Source of the DNA: Salvator merianae
Lineage: Eukaryota > Chordata > Lepidosauria > Squamata > Teiidae
Assembly (NCBI GenBank): GCA_003586115.2
Contig: QVOM02000034.1
Coordinates: forward strand, 112,780,376-112,844,375
Length of the DNA stretch: 64,000 nt
Direction: 5' to 3'
The notes below the pieces were generated by a model. It did not search any database, was not told the origin of the DNA, and worked only from the letters and a program-made list of their open reading frames with translations. Positions within the stretch are counted from its first letter, which is position 1, and the number at the start of each line of letters is the position of its first letter. Shown here piece after piece: positions 23,526 through 34,622 of the stretch. The position numbers and the translations under genes are program-made.

Positions 23526-23571
23526 TAGCTGTATATTTTTCTCTGGCCTTTTATTTCCCTTCCCCTTGCAC

Positions 23572-24143
23572 TTAGTCTAAAACTCTCCTGATGAGTGCAG
23601 CAAGTCTCTTGCCAAATATGTGCTCCTGTCTTTGTAAGATGGAGCCCATCTCTTGAAGGAGTCCATCATATAAGTAGTTTAATCCATGGTCTAGAAATCC
23701 AAATCCTTGCTGATAGCACCATCGATGTAGCCAGTTGTTTACCTCTAGAATCTTCCTCCAACTTCTTGTTCGATGGCCATTCACTGGGAGGATAAATGAG
23801 AAAACAACCTGTGCTCCCAGTTCTTTTACTTTCCTGCCTAGATCTTCAAAGTCTCTGCAGATAGCTTCAAAGTTCCTTCCTACAGTGTCATTTGTCCCTA
23901 CATATATTAGTAGGAATGGATAATAGTCTGTAGGACTGAAGAGTCTTGGCAGCCTATCAGGCACCAGGAAGGCTACACACCTCTCATGAAGTCATGTCAG
24001 GACTGCACACAGCCGCTTCTGTTCCTCTCAATAAGGAATCCCACACAACCACCACTCTCCTATTCTTCTTTGCAACAACTCTTCTTTTTTTTTGTTCAAG
24101 AGGTTTGGGACTGCTCACCAAGTCATTCTGCATCTCCTCATTG
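23572..24143 (-). pseudogene. CR1 ORF1, SGNH-hydrolase-like C-terminal domain
   Basis: The first part reads MQNDLVSSPKPLEQKKRR, then VVVVWDSLLRGTEAAVC, where the SGNH block-I GDS is changed to WDS. The 130-residue frame that follows (23572-23964) holds YVGTNDTVGR (the GTND block) and ends near KRLAALIRRVLD. CR1 ORF1 proteins carry this esterase-like domain; its role in retrotransposition is not well settled. A stop separates the two frames, so the gene is inactive. Confidence 0.85.
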
Positions 24144-24707
24144 CGCCTGTTCGCACTACAGCGGTGGAACGTTCTTGTCCGTTCGCTGGAACGGAGCTTT
24201 CGCACTGCCGCGGGCATGCGCATTACCCGATCCGAACCATATCGTACCCGATTCGTACCTGATCCTGGGTAAGGCAAGACAAGTAAAAGCTTGTCTTCAT
24301 TCCGACCTGCACGATGGAGCGAAGATCGGGCATGGTGCTTTCACACTGTCATCGGCGTTTGCAATGGCATGCGTGGTCTGAAGCTTCACACCCCGGTACG
24401 ATGCTTCACACCCCGGTCCGCTGCTCCATACCCCGGTACGAATCTTTGTGCCTGGGATAGCCCTTTGGGCATGGCAGCCTAGCTGCCATTACGAAGCCAG
24501 CTCTGTAAGGAGCCCTCTGGTTACGAAGCGGACCACGATGGTACGGAGTGTGGTACGGAACTAGCGGCTGCCATTCGCACTGTCCCCTCTGGTGGTCGGC
24601 TTCGGGTCCATTCCTCTGGCCGTGCGAAGGGCAGCCAGCATTCTCCAACCCCTCCGGTCCGAAGCCAACTACTGGGAACGGACTACGGAGCTCAGTGCGA
24701 AAAGGCC
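24144..24707 (-). mobile_element. GGCC-ended DNA transposon, 564 bp, with 5-bp TSD, inside CR1 ORF1
   Basis: The element is bounded by CATTG at 24139-24143 and 24708-24712. Its ends are CGCCTGTTCGCACTACAGCG and CTCAGTGCGAAAAGGCC (inverted). In reverse complement it aligns along its length with the copy at 50452-51080, including TTGTCTTCATCCCAACCTGC-type, GATGGAGCGAAGATCGGGCA-type and GATAGCCCTTTGGGC words. Removing it with one CATTG joins the CR1 frame across Glu-Asn-Asn to Glu-Glu-Met. It is CpG-rich and encodes no recognisable transposase. Confidence 0.9.
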
Positions 24708-24712
24708 CATTG

Positions 24713-24918
24713 TTCTCCTCTGTTAAAGCCTGGTAGCAGTTCTCAAGGTGTACAGGTGCTGACTTTCTCCTTATCCTCCTGCTTCTTTTGGTCACATGCT
24801 TCCATTCCTCAGCTTTCATAGGTTCTCTGAGATTTTCTTCTCTTTGATCATGTTGAAGAGCTTCTTCGGTTCTATCCAGGAAGTTCTCAGCTTCCCTAAT
24901 AAGTGTCAAAGCAGCCAC
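24713..24918 (-). pseudogene. CR1 ORF1, N-terminal part
   Basis: The minus-strand frame starts MAALTLIREAENFLDRTEEA and continues through a basic region KHVTKRSRRIRRKS to LENCYQALTEENN, where the inserted transposon begins. The pattern (heptad-like start, basic stretch, then 'LENxYxAL') is typical of reptilian CR1 ORF1 upstream of its esterase domain. Just upstream, GLEERVAALTL is in the same frame, so the true start is further 5'. Confidence 0.8.
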
Positions 24919-24949
24919 TCTCTCCTCAAGACCTCACACTTTCTCTTCC

Positions 24950-25236
24950 ATATTCATACACTGGGAATATGCAGATTAGCCCTGGAGCTCAGATGCTTGC
25001 TTGCTGGTTTCCTCCAAGCTACCTTCCTGCCGGCTACCCTCTTGTTCACAGTGACTTTCCGTCTCCTCCCAGAATGCACTGGGAATATCCAAATTAGCCA
25101 TGGAGCTCAGATGCTCACTTACCAGTTTCTTCCGAGCCACCTTCTTCCTGGCTACCCACTTGTTCGCAGTGACTTCCCGCCTTCTCCCAGAATGCACTGG
25201 GAATATGCAAATTAGTCCTGGAGCTCAGATGTCATG
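24950..25236 (-). repeat. 118-bp tandem repeat at the 5' side of CR1 ORF1
   Basis: CTGGGAATATSCARATTAG starts at 24961, 25079 and 25197, an exact 118-bp period with about 2.4 units. The unit also contains GAGCTCAGATGC and 'GTTCRCAGTGACTTYCCG'. Because 118 is not a multiple of three, each unit is read in a different frame. It therefore looks like a repeated leader or promoter unit rather than repeated protein. Confidence 0.85.
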
Positions 25237-26189
25237 CATGTGTGCAATGTCATCACACATGCACATATGTGCCCCAAGTTTCTTTGTACATCTGCAATTA
25301 TGTCACATGCATGCATACGAAAGCAATGATGAGAGCAAAAAGTTGGTAAGTTACCCACTTTGTGGTTCTACTGTAGCCATCACTTACCCAGAATGCATAG
25401 CCCTGTCATACAGAAGGAGGAGCACAGCCACTATTAGCGCTGCCATACAGGAGCAGGAGCACAGACATTCTTACTATATACAAATGGACATGGATCCCAT
25501 GAAATATAAGTCAGAAAGGTTTCAAATGCAGGGAAACTGACCAGAATCCTGGACCCTGTAGAGCCCAAATTTCCTTTGCTTATCTCTTGAATAAGTTATC
25601 CTGGCTGCTTGAGCCAGCTCAGGAAATTACGCATTAATGGTTAACAAAAGATTTGGGCAAGTATCTGGCCATCAATTAGTCCTATTGTTCAAGCCTACAT
25701 CTTGAGAACTTTTCATTAAGAATGCAGACAGTACAATTTAAACTCATCAGCCAGTGTAGTTGTCTGTTTATCTCTCTACGTGACCAAACACACATCTTTG
25801 CTCAGCTAAAAGGAAGCTTGTTCCTTTTTCTACTTGGGAAAATAATATAAAAGTTCAGGTTTTTCTATTAGGAAGTTAGAAGAAATATTAGAGAGAAGAA
25901 GAAGAAACATTAGATGGAAGAAGAAGAAACATTAGAGGGAAGAAGAAGAAGAAACACACAAGAAGTCAGGAAGAATGATCATCTATCTCATCCCCATTTT
26001 CCCTGGCTGAGAGCTGCTTTTACCTCCCTCCTGAAATGGAGAGGGAACAGATTTTTCTAAGAAGCTGCTTGATCCTACTGCTTGCTTGCAGTTTCCGTTA
26101 TTTTCCTTTTTAACTAATTTCACTTGATGAGGGATTTCTATCTCTCTCTCCATGCCCCTTGGCAAAAGAGCTGTTTTTTCCACAGAGAT
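25237..26189. other. No gene recognised; GAA-rich minisatellite
   Basis: Between two oppositely oriented CR1 copies. A short minisatellite occupies 25880-25962. The remainder has no recognisable content. Confidence 0.5.
25880..25962. repeat. 22-25-bp GAA-rich minisatellite, about 3.5 units
   Basis: GAAAYATT words start at 25882, 25904 and 25926, and a variant (GAAACACA) at 25951. They are separated by GAAGAA-rich spacers, giving periods of 22, 22 and 25 bp. Confidence 0.8.
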
Positions 26190-26640
26190 TCATCTGTCAG
26201 ATAATGGAAGCCATGTAGAAACTGTTTGAGTAAAAATACAACAAGAAAGCAACACAAAGGATATTCTTGTAGGAGTTTGTTATAGACCCCATGGACAAAC
26301 AGAAGATATGGATAAACATTTTCTACATCAGTTGGCCAAACTCTCAGGAAGACACAGCATAGTGATTATGGGAGATTTCAACTGTCTGGACATTTGTTGG
26401 GAATCTCTCTCAGGCAAAAGTCATGTGTCCAATAAATTCATATCCCCTCTTGCAGATAACTTCATCTGCCAAAAGATGGAGGAAAAAACAAGGGGATCTG
26501 CTATCTTGGACCTAATTCTTACCAACAGGGAGGAAATGCTTGAAGAAGTAAGAGTGACTGGGACCCTGGGATGCTGAGACCAGGCTATCATTGAATTTTG
26601 GATAGCAAAGGGAGGAAGACCTGAGAAGATTCAGACTTCA
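26190..26640 (+). pseudogene. CR1 ORF2 endonuclease domain, C-terminal half
   Basis: YRP (catalytic-loop neighbour) and GDFN (the DxN catalytic motif of APE endonucleases) are intact. So is the family signature RGSAILDLILTNREEM. The final SDH catalytic motif is destroyed by a stop: 'GC*DQ' stands where 'GGSDH' is expected. The longest frame is 26308-26577. Confidence 0.88.
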
Positions 26641-26856
26641 AGGTTGGACTTCAGAAGAGGAGATTTTGATGGGCTCAGAAGGAGGGTAGGGAGGATTCAT
26701 TGACTGGATGTCTTAAAGGACAGAAATGTCCATGAATGATGGGAAATCTTGCAAAAGGAGATTCTGGAGGCACAATCTTTAACAATTTCTAAAAGAAGAA
26801 AGAATAGGAAGCATCTAAAGAGGCCAGGGTGGATGAACCTATAACTGAATAACTTA

Positions 26857-27202
26857 CTAAAAAGAAAAAATAAAAGAAATGTTTAAAAAATTGGAGAGGG
26901 ACATATCTAAAGAAGAATATAATGTAGTCTGCAGGAACTGCAGGATAAGTGTCAGAAAAGCTAAGGCTAACAATGAATTGAGAATTGCAAGAGAGGCCAA
27001 AATCAATAAAAAAGGGTTTTGGGGGTATGTCAGAAGCAAAAGAAAAGTCAAAGAAGCCATAGGACCCTTACAGGATGAGAAGGGTGAATTGGTCAAAACT
27101 GATATTGAGAAGGCAGAATTTCTGAACTCATATTTTGTTCTGTTTTCTCTCAGAAAGGAAACGAAAAATCAGCTGACCTTCACTGTGCTGTTGAAGGAAT
27201 AA
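26857..27202 (+). pseudogene. CR1 ORF2 linker between endonuclease and RT
   Basis: The frame at 26879-27202 contains CRNCRISVRKAKANNELRIA and KGFWGYVRSKRKVKEAIGPL, then DEKGELVKTDIEKAEFLNSYF. These are the conserved CR1 linker motifs ('KKGFYRYVSSKRKTRENVGPL ... DAEKAEVLNAFFASVF'). Confidence 0.85.
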
Positions 27203-27234
27203 GAGAATCAAGGCTCTGTATGGACAAGTAGAAG

Positions 27235-27840
27235 GTGAGGGAACACTTAGCTAACTTAAATGAATTCAAATCCCCAGGCCCAGATGAATTCTATCCTAGG
27301 GTGCTGAAGGAATTAGCAGAGATAATTGCTGAACCACTCTCTGTGCTCTTTGAGAACTCCTGGAGAACAGGAGAAGTCCCAGAAGATTGGGGAAGGGCAA
27401 ATGCTGTCTCTGTCTTCAAAAAAGGGAAGAAGATCAACCAATGAAACTACAGGCCTGTGAGTCTGACTTCAATACCAGGCAAGATCTTTGAACAAATTAT
27501 TAAACAGCATATATGTGAGCACTTGGATGGGAATGCAGTAATTAACCAGAGTCAACATGGAATTGTAACAAAGTCATGCCAGAGTAATCTCATTTCACTT
27601 TCTGACAAAATCACTGGATGGGTCGTTCAAGGAAATGCTGTAGACATAGTGTTTCTTGACTTCAGCAAAGCATTTGACAAAGTGCCACATATCATACTTG
27701 AAAAATTGATCTAATATGGGATTGATAGGACAACTGTTAGGTGGATTCATAACTGGCTTAGTGATCATACTCAAAGTGTGGTCATAAATGGCTTCACATC
27801 CAATTGGAAGGATGTCTCGAGTGGGGTGCCGGAAGACCTG
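27235..27840 (+). pseudogene. CR1 ORF2 reverse transcriptase, N-terminal blocks
   Basis: FKSPGPDEFYPRVLKELAEI, then VPEDWGRANAVSVFKKGKK, a stop, then SLTSIPGKIFEQIIKQHI, QHGIVTKSCQSNLISLSDKI and VFLDFSKAFDKVPH. These are RT blocks 0 to 3 in order, including the first catalytic Asp region (LDFSKAFD). The frame stops at 27714 but similarity continues through WIHNWLSDHTQSVVINGF to SSGVP. The PQGSVLGP and FADD blocks are gone. Confidence 0.9.
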
Positions 27841-28013
27841 ATGACCCTGGAAGTCCCTTCCAACTTTATGATTCTATGATTCATACACTACAGGCCTACC
27901 CATGAACGCCCATCATGAATGTCAACAACAATGAGAGTGGAAAGCAGGTAAGTTCTCTACATTGTGGTTTTACTTGCAATTAAGTGAGTGAAACTGATTA
28001 CAGCCAGAACTGT

Positions 28014-28386
28014 TAGGGTGTCTCCAGATAGCAGAAGACAACAGCAGAATCTTCTTTAGCTCCTGCAACTGCTGCCAGACAGCAGGAGGCAATCCTTGCC
28101 TTCACCTGCCTGCTACTTCCCTTTGGTTTTTCTTTTTCTTTTTACCACACTTGGCTAGCATATGTGTATGTGGAACAGGAACAATAATGCAAGGAGCCAG
28201 CAGATGGAGGTAAGCAACTACTGTTATGGGAAACCCAGCATTGTTGCTGAATTTCCCATAATAACAATATTTTGGTAGATCACTTTGATATCCTGGGGCT
28301 ATATTGGGAATGTCACAGATATGCATGGTATTCTCAGTATAGTTCTAGGAGAATTATGGATTTTAATCCACATCTGGAGGCATCCT
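28014..28386. mobile_element. MITE, GGGTGCCTCCAGAT family, copy 1
   Basis: The left end AGGGTGTCTCCAGAT pairs with the right end ATCTGGAGGCATCCT. The interior shares 'GGCTATATTGGGAATGTCAC' and 'GATATGCATGG' with copies at 36.5 and 41.0 kb. The flanks give no clear target duplication. Confidence 0.6.
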
Positions 28387-29700
28387 TAGTGAATGATCCT
28401 GGGTTTCTGAACCCTGCTCAAGTTCATCAATAGGCATTTGGTATATCCCTCGTAGAGAGGATGATTTTTTTAGAAGGAAGATCTATTTGAAACAAAAACA
28501 AAACATAAAACAGGATTTGGGCTGCATGCCAAAAATATACTGCTAGTTAATTATAATTGTTCCAAGCAGCTTGTTTCATCTATGTTGTAATGATCACCTC
28601 TATTTACTAAATAGGTCACAATTAATTTGCAGTTCTAGCGAAGAATTTGCATGTCAGACACTTCCCTTTACACAGCAAACCTCCAGAGTAGAGAAATCTT
28701 TGCTGACATCAACAGAAATTTGTGCTAGAACTTGCAAGTTATTTGGACAACCTAGGAAAGTTAATAGGCAGTCATCAGATCTGACATACAGTTGTGAAAA
28801 CACTTATTTCAAGGCAGTGGCCAAACTTCAGAACAGACTCTGTATCTCTGTGTATGCCCATATGTGCATCTATGTACACATATGTATAGGGTTTTTAATA
28901 TTGTTACTTCTTTAACCTATAGGTTCAGAATATGTTGTTTAATTACCCACCTGAATGAAAACTAGTGGTGTACAGGATAATCTCTTTTGGGATTCCTGAT
29001 GATTTTACAAGTTCATGCTAGAATGTTTAATGCTACAATAAAATGTCTTTAGTGATTTTTTTCACCCCTTCTAGACTGGCATAACTTATCTGATGACTTA
29101 TGCTTCACATAATAGTTGAAATAGACAGAAATTATGCGAAGGATGGAAGGATAAGGATGGCACCAGCAGTCTGGCTCCACTCTTAACCTTATGAACCATC
29201 CACATGAGTTAAAAAGCATTTCTGAGGGTCCCACCACAGTACAAGTAGTTCTTGTAACACACATACAGCAAGCAGGGAAACCTCCTCAGATGGCTATTTG
29301 CACTGACTCTTCTTGAGCCATTAGAAATTAGACTGTATACTCTTCTTTGAAAGGAGCTTTTGGTGGGCCATTCTGTACTGGTATTAAAAAACAAATAAAC
29401 CTCTACCATTCACCAATGCAAAGGTTTATAAATCTCCATTTACACCTCCTTTTAAAATTCTTCTCTAGCTGGTGCTTCTCTGTGAGAATTGTCTTTCACC
29501 TTTTCTGTCTTTTGACTGGGCAGGCAGTTGTGTGTTTGCTCCTTTTCCGGTCCTGAGAAAAGAAAAAAAGTGTGGCAAGGAGAGAGAGATGTTTACCATG
29601 ACCAGACATGTAAAATCTTATATTGCAGTGCAGCAGAAGAAAAGTTCTCTTTAGATTTCTCTGAATGAATCTATAGCTGAGGCATTTGTAGTAAGAATTT
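28387..29700. other. No gene recognised
   Basis: Unassigned sequence with short non-coding-like frames on both strands. Confidence 0.55.
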
Positions 29701-29719
29701 TTTATATATTCTTCAGATT

Positions 29720-29974
29720 TCTTCTATTTTCAGTCATAATAATATCCATCAGTCAGCTTTGTCACTAGAAAAGCCTCTGATGCTGGAAAAGATTGAAGGC
29801 AGAAGGAGAAGGAGACAGCAGAGTACGAGATGGTTAGATAGTGTTATGAAGGCAATGAACATGATCTTGAGCAGATTCTGGGAGATGGTAGAGGACAGAC
29901 AGACCTGGCATGTTAGGGTCCATGGCAACATGAAAAAGCAGACACTTTTAAACCAAATAATTAGGTTGGTATGA
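29720..29974 (+). pseudogene. BovB/RTE LINE, ORF2 C-terminal fragment
   Basis: The 71-residue frame at 29759-29974 begins MSLEKPLMLEKIEGRRRRRQ and continues RWLDSVMKAMNMILSRFWEM. It then has DRQTWHVRVHG. This closely follows the C-terminal signature of BovB (LEKTLMLGKIEGRRRRG, RWLDGITDSMDMSLSKL, DREAWRAAVHG). BovB is a non-LTR retrotransposon abundant in squamates. Only the last part of ORF2 is present. Confidence 0.9.
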
Positions 29975-31034
29975 GATATTTGCTATCACAGTTCAGACAC
30001 AAAATTGCCACCTCCCGCCCATGCCCGGAAGCCATTTTTGGGCCAGTTGCAGCCCCGAGTTTGAGTTGTGGCCATTTTTTTCTGATGGATCCCAGGAGAA
30101 AACATCCAGACATATAAGCCCATATTGCTATTCTAGGAATTGGGACTTGATTTTCTCAGAACAGCAATAACACGGGATTTCTGCCCTTTATCCTGGGCTA
30201 CAGTGGGATTGTTGGAATTGTTGAAATTGCCATGGATGGTAATCCCAGCATAGTCCCAGGATAATTCCACACATTTTCTTTTTTATTTGTATTTCTTTAT
30301 TCTTTCTACATCAGAGGTCCTTCAGGTGCAGGAGCCAAAGGCATGTGTTCTGACAATGGGGCACTTTATTGTATCTACTAGGCATACAAGGATGCCTGAT
30401 GAAATGGTAGATGCAGTGTTTGTTGTCTGAGTGCTATTTTGCACCCTTGCCCCAGGTGCCTTGGTGGACATAATGCTCTTCAGTGGGTGCTTCATGCCAT
30501 CAGAAATGGACACATGGTTCTATAGAACATTCCTGGAGTGACCAGATGGGTAAGAGGACATACAGCCTGGTTCTTCAAATATGCACCCTATAAGGGTGTT
30601 GGCAAAGATTTAAGCAAGGTGATATTAAATCAATTTGGCTTAGGGACAACCCTACCATTTGTTAGAAGGAGAAAGGGATTCATCCTGAGTGTTCAGTTGC
30701 TCCATTCTGTTGAACAACAGGGCAGTCTGGACTTGAACTCCACAAATTATTGCCCTGCCCTTAGATAAAATTATTATTTGTGAATCAGTATGCTTCCTTT
30801 GCCAGTCCAGTTGGATAATCTGTCGGGCTGGTCTTCTTTAATTCTTTGGCAGAAGGCAAGGAGGTTAACTGTTAGTACTTTAAATGAGCAATTTTCCTTC
30901 AGAAAAATGACTGAAACACACTCACCTCTGCTCTGTATTTGATCTACAAAAATCACAACTTTAAAAAAATAATCAAGGGGGAAAAAAGTCCAATGAAATC
31001 ACTGTCACTGATCTGCCAGTGAAGAGAGAGATGA
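29975..31034. other. No gene recognised; possible MITE remnants
   Basis: Around 30100-30265 phrases such as 'ATTGCCATGGATGGTAATCC' resemble the interior of the GGGTGCCTCCAGAT family, but no ends are visible. The rest is unassigned. Confidence 0.4.
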
Positions 31035-31140
31035 TCGAGGAGTTGAGATCTTTCTTGGGACTTCAGTTCCAATAGCCCTTAGCCACAATGGATCAATGGT
31101 CACTATGATGAATACTTATGGGAGTTGTAGCCCTCTTCCC
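31035..31140. mobile_element. Palindromic MITE-like relic (GGGAGTTGTAG type)
   Basis: The left arm GGGACTTCAGTTCCAATAGC and the right arm GATGAATACTTATGGGAGTTGTAGCCC (given in words) are degraded inverted copies of the amniote 'ACTACAACTCCCATCA' repeat. Confidence 0.4.
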
Positions 31141-31198
31141 TGAAAAAATCCTTTCTATAACTCTGTTCAGAACCAACGGGTGTTGCACTTGTCACATT

Positions 31199-31217
31199 CA
31201 CACACACACACACACAC
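31199..31217. repeat. (CA)n microsatellite
   Basis: About nine CA dinucleotides. Confidence 0.9.
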
Positions 31218-31295
31218 GCTATGTATAATTTTTATTTATTTGTATTTCTATCCTGCCCTATACCTGAAGGTCTCAGGGCAGGTAATAATAATATG
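31218..31295 (-). mobile_element. L2/SINE-type 3' tail relic
   Basis: The minus strand reads 'CCTGCCCTGAGACCTTCAGG' then 'GGCAGGATAGAAATACAAAT' and AAATAAAT. This is the L2-type 3' terminal stem plus tail. Only the last 80 bp or so are recognisable. Confidence 0.5.
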
Positions 31296-31781
31296 TCCAA
31301 TAATAACTGGAGTCTTTCTGTGTGTCTGTGAAATGACATATTTTATTCTACTGGCATATACTGATGAGTCATTATACCTTTTATCTTCATGAAGTCCATG
31401 CTTGACGTGCGTAGTGAAAAACTTTCCAAACTCATATTTTTGTAGACTATCGTATAATGAACATTTATCACTAAGCCAGAAGGCTAGAATTCTAGATTTC
31501 ATTCTCTATAGAAGCAAGAGAAAATGAAAAATGAAAGATTAACTAAATAACCTTTGTGCCATAATGTGAATGTTTCTGCAAGTCATTGTTTCTCTCATAC
31601 AACAAACTAGAAAACATATGGAAAACAAATTGATTTTTGTCTATTTGTCTGCAAGTAAACTTCTGATTGAGGGGTATTTTGTGAAAAGTTTTTCATTCCT
31701 ACAGATAGTAGTGCTAAAATGGGAGGAGGGAAGCCCAAACAACTGGCTATAAGCAAAAGATATAAAGGGAAATAGAAAATA

Positions 31782-32326
31782 TTTGTTCCACTTACCTGTT
31801 GCTAATGTGGAAGAGCGCGTTTGGAATGACCCAGCCCACTGATTTGGATCATGGGGAGGTATGGGTAGGATTAGCATCGTCTACACTGATGGTGCTAATT
31901 CACATTAGTCCACACCATGGCAGTGAAGCTTCTGCGAGCTTCGCAGCTACATCCCGTGTCTCTGAAGGCTAGGAACAAAAGTTTCTAGTCTTGGGGTCTC
32001 TGGGATGTCCTTTGTAATGGTGCACTATGGACTTCCACTGAAAGGCACACCCCAGTAGTCCCAGACATGGGAGTGTGTGCCTTCTGCAAGCCTCCTGCAT
32101 TTTGGATCAGGGCCACTGGTCCCACTGGTAGACACAATTAATCGGGTTTACCAGAAATCCAAATGAAGTCTTCCTTAATGTGGATCTCAGTGTGTCTCAT
32201 GCAGATGAAGCCAGACCAGTGGGGAGTTGGGGCCTCCTAGAGCCACATTTATGTGCCAATCTGGAAGCCTACATTTGAACCACATGGGTTCTTAATCCAG
32301 ACTAATGGGTCTGTGCAGAAATGCCC
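31782..32326 (-). mobile_element. MITE-like element, GGNCNTTTCTGCACAGACCC family, copy 1
   Basis: In reverse complement it starts 'GGGCATTTCTGCACAGACCC' and shares 'TCTAGGAGGCCCCAA', 'GTTCCTAGCC' and 'GGGATGTAGCTGCGAAGCTC' style words with the left arm of the 54.2-kb element. The left boundary in this window is approximate. Confidence 0.5.
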
Positions 32327-34614
32327 TTTGTCTTCAAAATTATTTAAATGAAGTAGTCGTAAAAGGAAAGAGTAGGTCTCATGTAAGAGATATAAAAGAA
32401 AACCATTGGATTTCTGTGCCAGTGGAAGGATCATAAGCTACCAAGGAGGTTACATCATCGTGGATTATATAAAGATAACAAGAGAGTACAGAAGACCCAA
32501 GACTTGGGCTGTGTCTACTTAGCAATTAAAGTGACCCAAGGAATGTATTTGGCTGTCTCATTTCCATTTGCAGTGGCAAGGGGTACCTCATGACAAGTGT
32601 GCAACTCCAGCGAAGGGCACAATAACTGTTCTACACACTTTGACATGAAGAGCACAATTTCCTATCCTCTGGAAGACCGCTTCAATCAATGTCATTGGGT
32701 GTTTCCACATGGCAGCCTTCAGTACGGTGGTTTTAACATGGTGAAGAAGGCATTTCTGCTGAGGCTTTCTCTCTGCCATGTGGTGACCTGGACTTAGGAT
32801 GCAGCCCAATGGTGGTTGGATGCAGTCATGATCTGAAGAGGGAGGTGTAGGTCATGCCTGAGCTGGTACACAGTTGGGACCCACAGTAGGTGCACATTAT
32901 TTCCTTTGCCATGGCTTTCCACAGAATGCAGCTGAAAAGGGAATTTTCCCCACAGCTGTGTTATTTACATAGCGGTCATCCTTGACAGAGTGAAATGGCT
33001 GAATTCTGGACATGCTTCTGTTTTGAGAGAGGATTCTCTGGCATAGATATGGTGGCAACTATGTGACATCTTCCTCTTCCGTGTCTCTACACTTGAAGGG
33101 CTATTGGTGAGTGGCTTGGGGCAGCGGGTTGGGTAGCCCAGAGGCCACATGGACACATAGCCTCAGGGCATCCAGATATCTGAATGTCCAAGCCCTCATT
33201 GGCTGGGGGGAAGGGAACAAGAGGTTTGTGTGGATGTAGTCTTACTTTGAGAAAAAACAACAACCCATGACTCTGTGTATCTTTAAAGTGAATCCCAGCA
33301 CTATAATGGAGCTTAAAAAAAACCAGACCCAAACTTTTTATGAATTTAAAAGGCATTTCTGACACCGTATTGGGGCAGTAATTGCAGAACTATTAGCTCA
33401 ATGCATAAAAATGTATATATTACCAGAATTTCAAGCTGTCTATCCTATTTCTATTAACTACTAGATCTTAGTGTGAGGGGAGATTATTAGTTTCTTATTT
33501 TTTGTTTTAAGCTAACTGTAATGAAAATAAATGTTCTCCCATTCAGATTTTTCTTTTTGGCACTTCTGCCAAGAGTAGAGCAGGATAGAAGCAGTTTATT
33601 ACAGATTGCAAGCCCCGGCACCTCCATTTCATAGTGCCTATTCCCTGACAATGACTTCAAAAACCGATATATTAATGCTTTTGAAAGATTCTCATCAAAA
33701 AGAAAAAAAATTGTAAGGTAACAGCATAATATTTGGTTTTTATGAATTCTATCCTTTACACCAATGTTCCTTTTTCTAAAGATAGATTGTTTCCTTTCCC
33801 GATCTCAACTTTATTTTGCACTGTATAACAGGATAACAGTACAGAATGCTGGTGCGATTTTAATGTAGATGGGCAAAGAAAACATGGACAGATGCCTTCT
33901 CTTCACAATCATTTGTGGCACACCCCCTTCCTGCCATATGATGCAAAGGAAATCATGGGTGATTCACACAAATCTGATCATCTGTCTGTCTGTCTAGTTA
34001 CTGAGATAAAGCCAGTTTCCAAAGTTAGGTTTCTGTATGTGACAGATTGCAGATTGGGTTGAGAACCATTCCCTCTTGCTTTCTGAGTACCAGCAAACTT
34101 GTTAAAATAATGTTTGACAAAGTAAAACAAGAAAAGTGCCAATAACCTGGCTACCAGAGAAAGAAGCTGGATCCTTATATTCCATCAAACCGTACAACTG
34201 TTGATCAAGATGGCTGATATGCTGTGTTTCAACAGATTCTTATTTCAGTCTGGTCATTGTTCCAATTCAGCTTGAGCAAGGGCTTGCGAGGCAAAGCAGT
34301 GTATGGCTGCATTCTCATGGCACCACTATGGTGCTGTAGCTCAGCCTCAAGGGTGGAGGGTCCAGTCAGTTTCATTCCCTCTGGCACAGCTGATACGACT
34401 AGTTACTATCCTACAGCAAGCAGTTCATAGAATGCTATAAAGCTGCTCTTCCACTGGCCCCTCCAGTGCTACTTCACCTGGTCTGCTGGCTGATGCACTG
34501 CAGGCAATCATCTTTGAAGACACAATCCCAGCTGGCAACCATGACAGCTGGGAACAGTGGCAGGCATACAATCAGCATGCTTCCTCTCTGAAGAGCACTA
34601 CTAACATAGCATTC
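32327..34614. other. No gene recognised; possible diverged MITE at 32.5-32.8 kb
   Basis: The segment 32505-32810 starts GGGCTGTGTCTAC and ends near GGATGCAGCCCAATGG, which is a plausible pair of MITE ends. A (CTGT)n tract of about four units lies at 33979-33995. The rest is unassigned. Confidence 0.4.
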
Positions 34615-34622
34615 TTCTTAGG

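Larger units (their letters stand above)
23140..25236 (-). mobile_element. CR1 LINE: ORF1 and start of ORF2, interrupted by a 564-bp transposon
   Basis: Read on the minus strand, the copy runs from a tandem 118-bp leader (25236 to 24950) through ORF1 N-terminal coiled-coil sequence, ORF1 SGNH-like domain and ORF2 endonuclease N-terminus. It loses similarity near 23140. Both ORFs contain stops. Orientation is opposite to the CR1 at 26.2-27.9 kb. The RT domain and the 3' end are absent. It is split by the element at 24144-24707. Confidence 0.85.
26190..27885 (+). mobile_element. CR1 LINE: ORF2 endonuclease, partial RT and 3' end, internally deleted
   Basis: The copy enters within the endonuclease (DILVGVCYRPHGQ, then IVIMGDFNC). 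It continues through the linker and the first RT blocks. It then jumps at 'VSSGVPE' straight into the 3' UTR words GATGACCCTGGAAGTCCC and the tail ATGATTCTATGATTC. The RT catalytic [F/Y]ADD block and everything up to the 3' UTR are deleted. Several stops are present. The 3' end at about 27885 is a typical CR1 octamer-like tail. Confidence 0.92.
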
